NCBI RefSeq assembly: GCF_001308265.1
Contig: NZ_CP012023.1
Coordinates: forward strand, 944,932 to 1,008,931
Source of the DNA: Celeribacter marinus
GTDB taxonomy: Bacteria > Pseudomonadota > Alphaproteobacteria > Rhodobacterales > Rhodobacteraceae
Reading direction: 5' to 3'
DNA: 64,000 nucleotides
The notes under the pieces were generated by a model. It did not search any database and had not been told where the DNA came from. It saw nothing but the letters and a program-made list of their open reading frames with translations. The stretch's first letter is position 1, and each line of letters begins with the position of its first letter. Shown in pieces: positions 62,811 through 64,000 of the stretch. The position numbers were made by a program, and so were the translations under genes.

Positions 62811-63799
62811 GCAAATTGATCCTTGGAATTGAGACATCGTGCGACGACACATCGGTGGCCCTCGTTGATCGGTCCGGCGCGGTTGCAGCCATCAAAACCG
62901 TCTCGCAGTACGACATTCACGAGGCCTTTGGCGGCGTCTACCCCGAACTGGCGTCTCGTGCGCACCTGCATGCGATATTGCCAACAATTCAAACCGTTAT
63001 GACGGACGCCGCGACCACACATAGTGATCTCGAAGCCATCGCTGTGACTCGTGGGCCGGGCCTGATCGGCTCGCTTTTGGTCGGGCTGTCGACCGCCGAG
63101 GCATTGTCAATGGGATGGGGTGTTCCGGCGTATGGCATCAACCATTTGCGCGGTCATATTCGCTCTGCGGCCCTTGAGGGGGGGATCACCGAATTTCCGG
63201 CCGTGGTCATGCTCGTTTCAGGCGGGCACACCCTTATCGCCTTTCTTGAAAACGAATGGTCTTACCGCCTACTGGGCACAACACGCGATGACTCTGTGGG
63301 CGAATGCTATGACAAAGTGGCGCGCACGCTCGGCCTTGGCATGCCCGGTGGCCCCGCAATTGACCGCGCCGCCGCACGTGGCACACCTGTGCTGCGCCTT
63401 CCGCGCCCTATGAAAAATGACGCCTACGAGTTTTCATTTTCTGGGCTAAAGTCATCGGTCGCGCGTCATGTCGAAACCCACCCAGACGTCAGTGTCGACG
63501 ACATGTCCGCCTCATTCGTCGCCGCATGCATGGATGTGTTGGCGGCCAAAGCGGAACGCGCCCTCAAAGAATGCGCACCAAAGTCATTGGTGATTGTAGG
63601 CGGGGTCGCAGCATCGGCACAGTTACGAGAGACCATGAGTGCATTGGTTGAGCGCTACGGCGTGACATTGAGCCTGCCGCCCGTGAAATGGGCAACGGAC
63701 AACGCCGCGATGATCGCGATGGCCGCGTGGGACTATGTGGAACGCGGTGTTCAGCCTGACCTAATGCCCAAACCGAACCTAAGCCTAGAGACGCCCTAA
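62807..63799 (+). CDS. tsaD: tRNA N6-adenosine threonylcarbamoyltransferase TsaD
   Basis: 330-residue Kae1/Qri7-type enzyme that transfers threonylcarbamoyl to A37. LGIETSCDDTSVALVD, FGGVYPELASRAH, the metal site NHLRGH (His113, His117), VSGGHTLIAF and a C-terminal WATDNAAMIAMAAWDY are present. The NHLRGHIRSAALEGG segment differs from the usual alphaproteobacterial NHLEGH form. ATG 62807 overlaps the tsaC stop; it ends against a convergent gene with a 4-base overlap. Confidence 0.93.
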   Translation: MSKLILGIETSCDDTSVALVDRSGAVAAIKTVSQYDIHEAFGGVYPELASRAHLHAILPTIQTVMTDAATTHSDLEAIAVTRGPGLIGSLLVGLSTAEALSMGWGVPAYGINHLRGHIRSAALEGGITEFPAVVMLVSGGHTLIAFLENEWSYRLLGTTRDDSVGECYDKVARTLGLGMPGGPAIDRAAARGTPVLRLPRPMKNDAYEFSFSGLKSSVARHVETHPDVSVDDMSASFVAACMDVLAAKAERALKECAPKSLVIVGGVAASAQLRETMSALVERYGVTLSLPPVKWATDNAAMIAMAAWDYVERGVQPDLMPKPNLSLETP

Positions 63800-64000
63800 C
63801 CGTCGCGCTTGCCCAAACCGTCGCGCTTGCCCACCAGCTTTTCAAGCGCGTTGAGGCGGTGGCGCAGGCGTTGGATTTCTTCGGCCTGTTCGCGTGAAAT
63901 AACCGCGAGGTATGTCAACGCATCCTCGACACGGTTGCTATACTGGGACGGCTTGCCCATGGGGCGCTCATGGAACAAACGGTCCCGACCGAGCGCGCGC
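63796..64000 (-). CDS. Partial gene for a small coiled-coil protein
   Basis: The - strand frame is open to the window edge, so the N-terminus is missing unless the ATG at 63960 is used (54 residues). The visible part (KPSQYSNRVEDALTYLAVISREQAEEIQRLRHRLNALEKLV) is a likely coiled coil, then a short GKRDGLGKRDG tail made by an 18-base tandem repeat. No family recognised. The stop overlaps tsaD's stop. Confidence 0.5.
   Translation of the reverse strand, partial: RALGRDRLFHERPMGKPSQYSNRVEDALTYLAVISREQAEEIQRLRHRLNALEKLVGKRDGLGKRDG
63799..63834. repeat. Tandem 18-base duplication
   Basis: Two 18-base units (63799-63816 and 63817-63834) differing at the last base, encoding LGKRDG-type repeats at the C-terminus of the - strand gene just past the tsaD stop. 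Confidence 0.8.

Overview
The window looks like chromosomal sequence from a marine-type Rhodobacteraceae (Roseobacter group) alphaproteobacterium. The support is the combination of a PccR/ScfR-type regulator beside propionyl-CoA carboxylase genes, an RpoE-ChrR pair with a promoter matching the Rhodobacter sigma-E consensus, an HdaA-like DnaA-family protein, DUF1127 and DUF2927 proteins, and a type A RNase P RNA. No species can be named from the sequence alone. I see no prophage, insertion sequence or CRISPR array; the window is mostly core housekeeping DNA with a few accessory modules.

Layout. 1-5482 (+): AI-2E family permease, hdaA, ppk1 and ppx (polyphosphate metabolism). 5495-7397 (-): DnaJ/TerB-like protein, GNAT and VOC proteins. 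7594-16181 (-): propionate/methylmalonyl-CoA pathway, with the mutase, pccA, a block of small conserved genes and pccB. It is followed on + by a Bcr/CflA drug exporter and the pathway regulator pccR; TGCAAA-type half-sites lie in front of pccB and pccR. 19224-24231 (-): two identical tRNA-Asp genes, a MacAB-like ABC exporter, a geneless 0.6 kb stretch, YaeQ and tRNA-Val. 24347-32375: CoxG-like protein, then transport and housekeeping genes (DUF465, EamA, LysE/ArgO, YebC, SLC13/TrkA-C, YmdB-like, 5-FTHF cyclo-ligase, MgtE). 32504-35971: guanine deaminase converging on an 8-oxoguanine deaminase-like amidohydrolase and hisN. 36102-41987: regulators, quinone oxidoreductase, DUF1127 with a possible downstream small RNA, BI-1 protein, rpmG and a DUF533/TerB protein. 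42077-46618 (-): rnpB, AmpD-like amidase, Excalibur lipoprotein, gatA, gatC, ceramidase-like protein and a small membrane protein.

46787-55216: tadA and an rluB-type pseudouridine synthase with a long disordered tail, then an envelope-stress-like block. The block holds a 28-residue membrane microprotein, XpaC, TelA, a DUF2927 lipoprotein, an SPFH-GYF protein, an NTF2-like protein, a standalone CZB protein on the other strand and a zinc-ribbon membrane protein. The SPFH and zinc-ribbon proteins resemble YdjI and YdjG, which link PspA to the membrane in Bacillus, but no PspA is here. This is my best candidate for an undescribed system.

55340-61066: PfkB sugar kinase and dtd, then chrR-rpoE (-) divergent from a sigma-E type operon (FAD amine oxidase-like, DUF1365, SDR). 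Both sides of the divergent region carry TGATCC-N18-TAA type promoters. 61142-63799: tsaE-tsaB-tsaC-tsaD, all four dedicated bacterial t6A genes in one operon with 4-base overlaps; TsaB and TsaD look divergent from the usual alphaproteobacterial forms. The window ends in a partial coiled-coil protein on the - strand.
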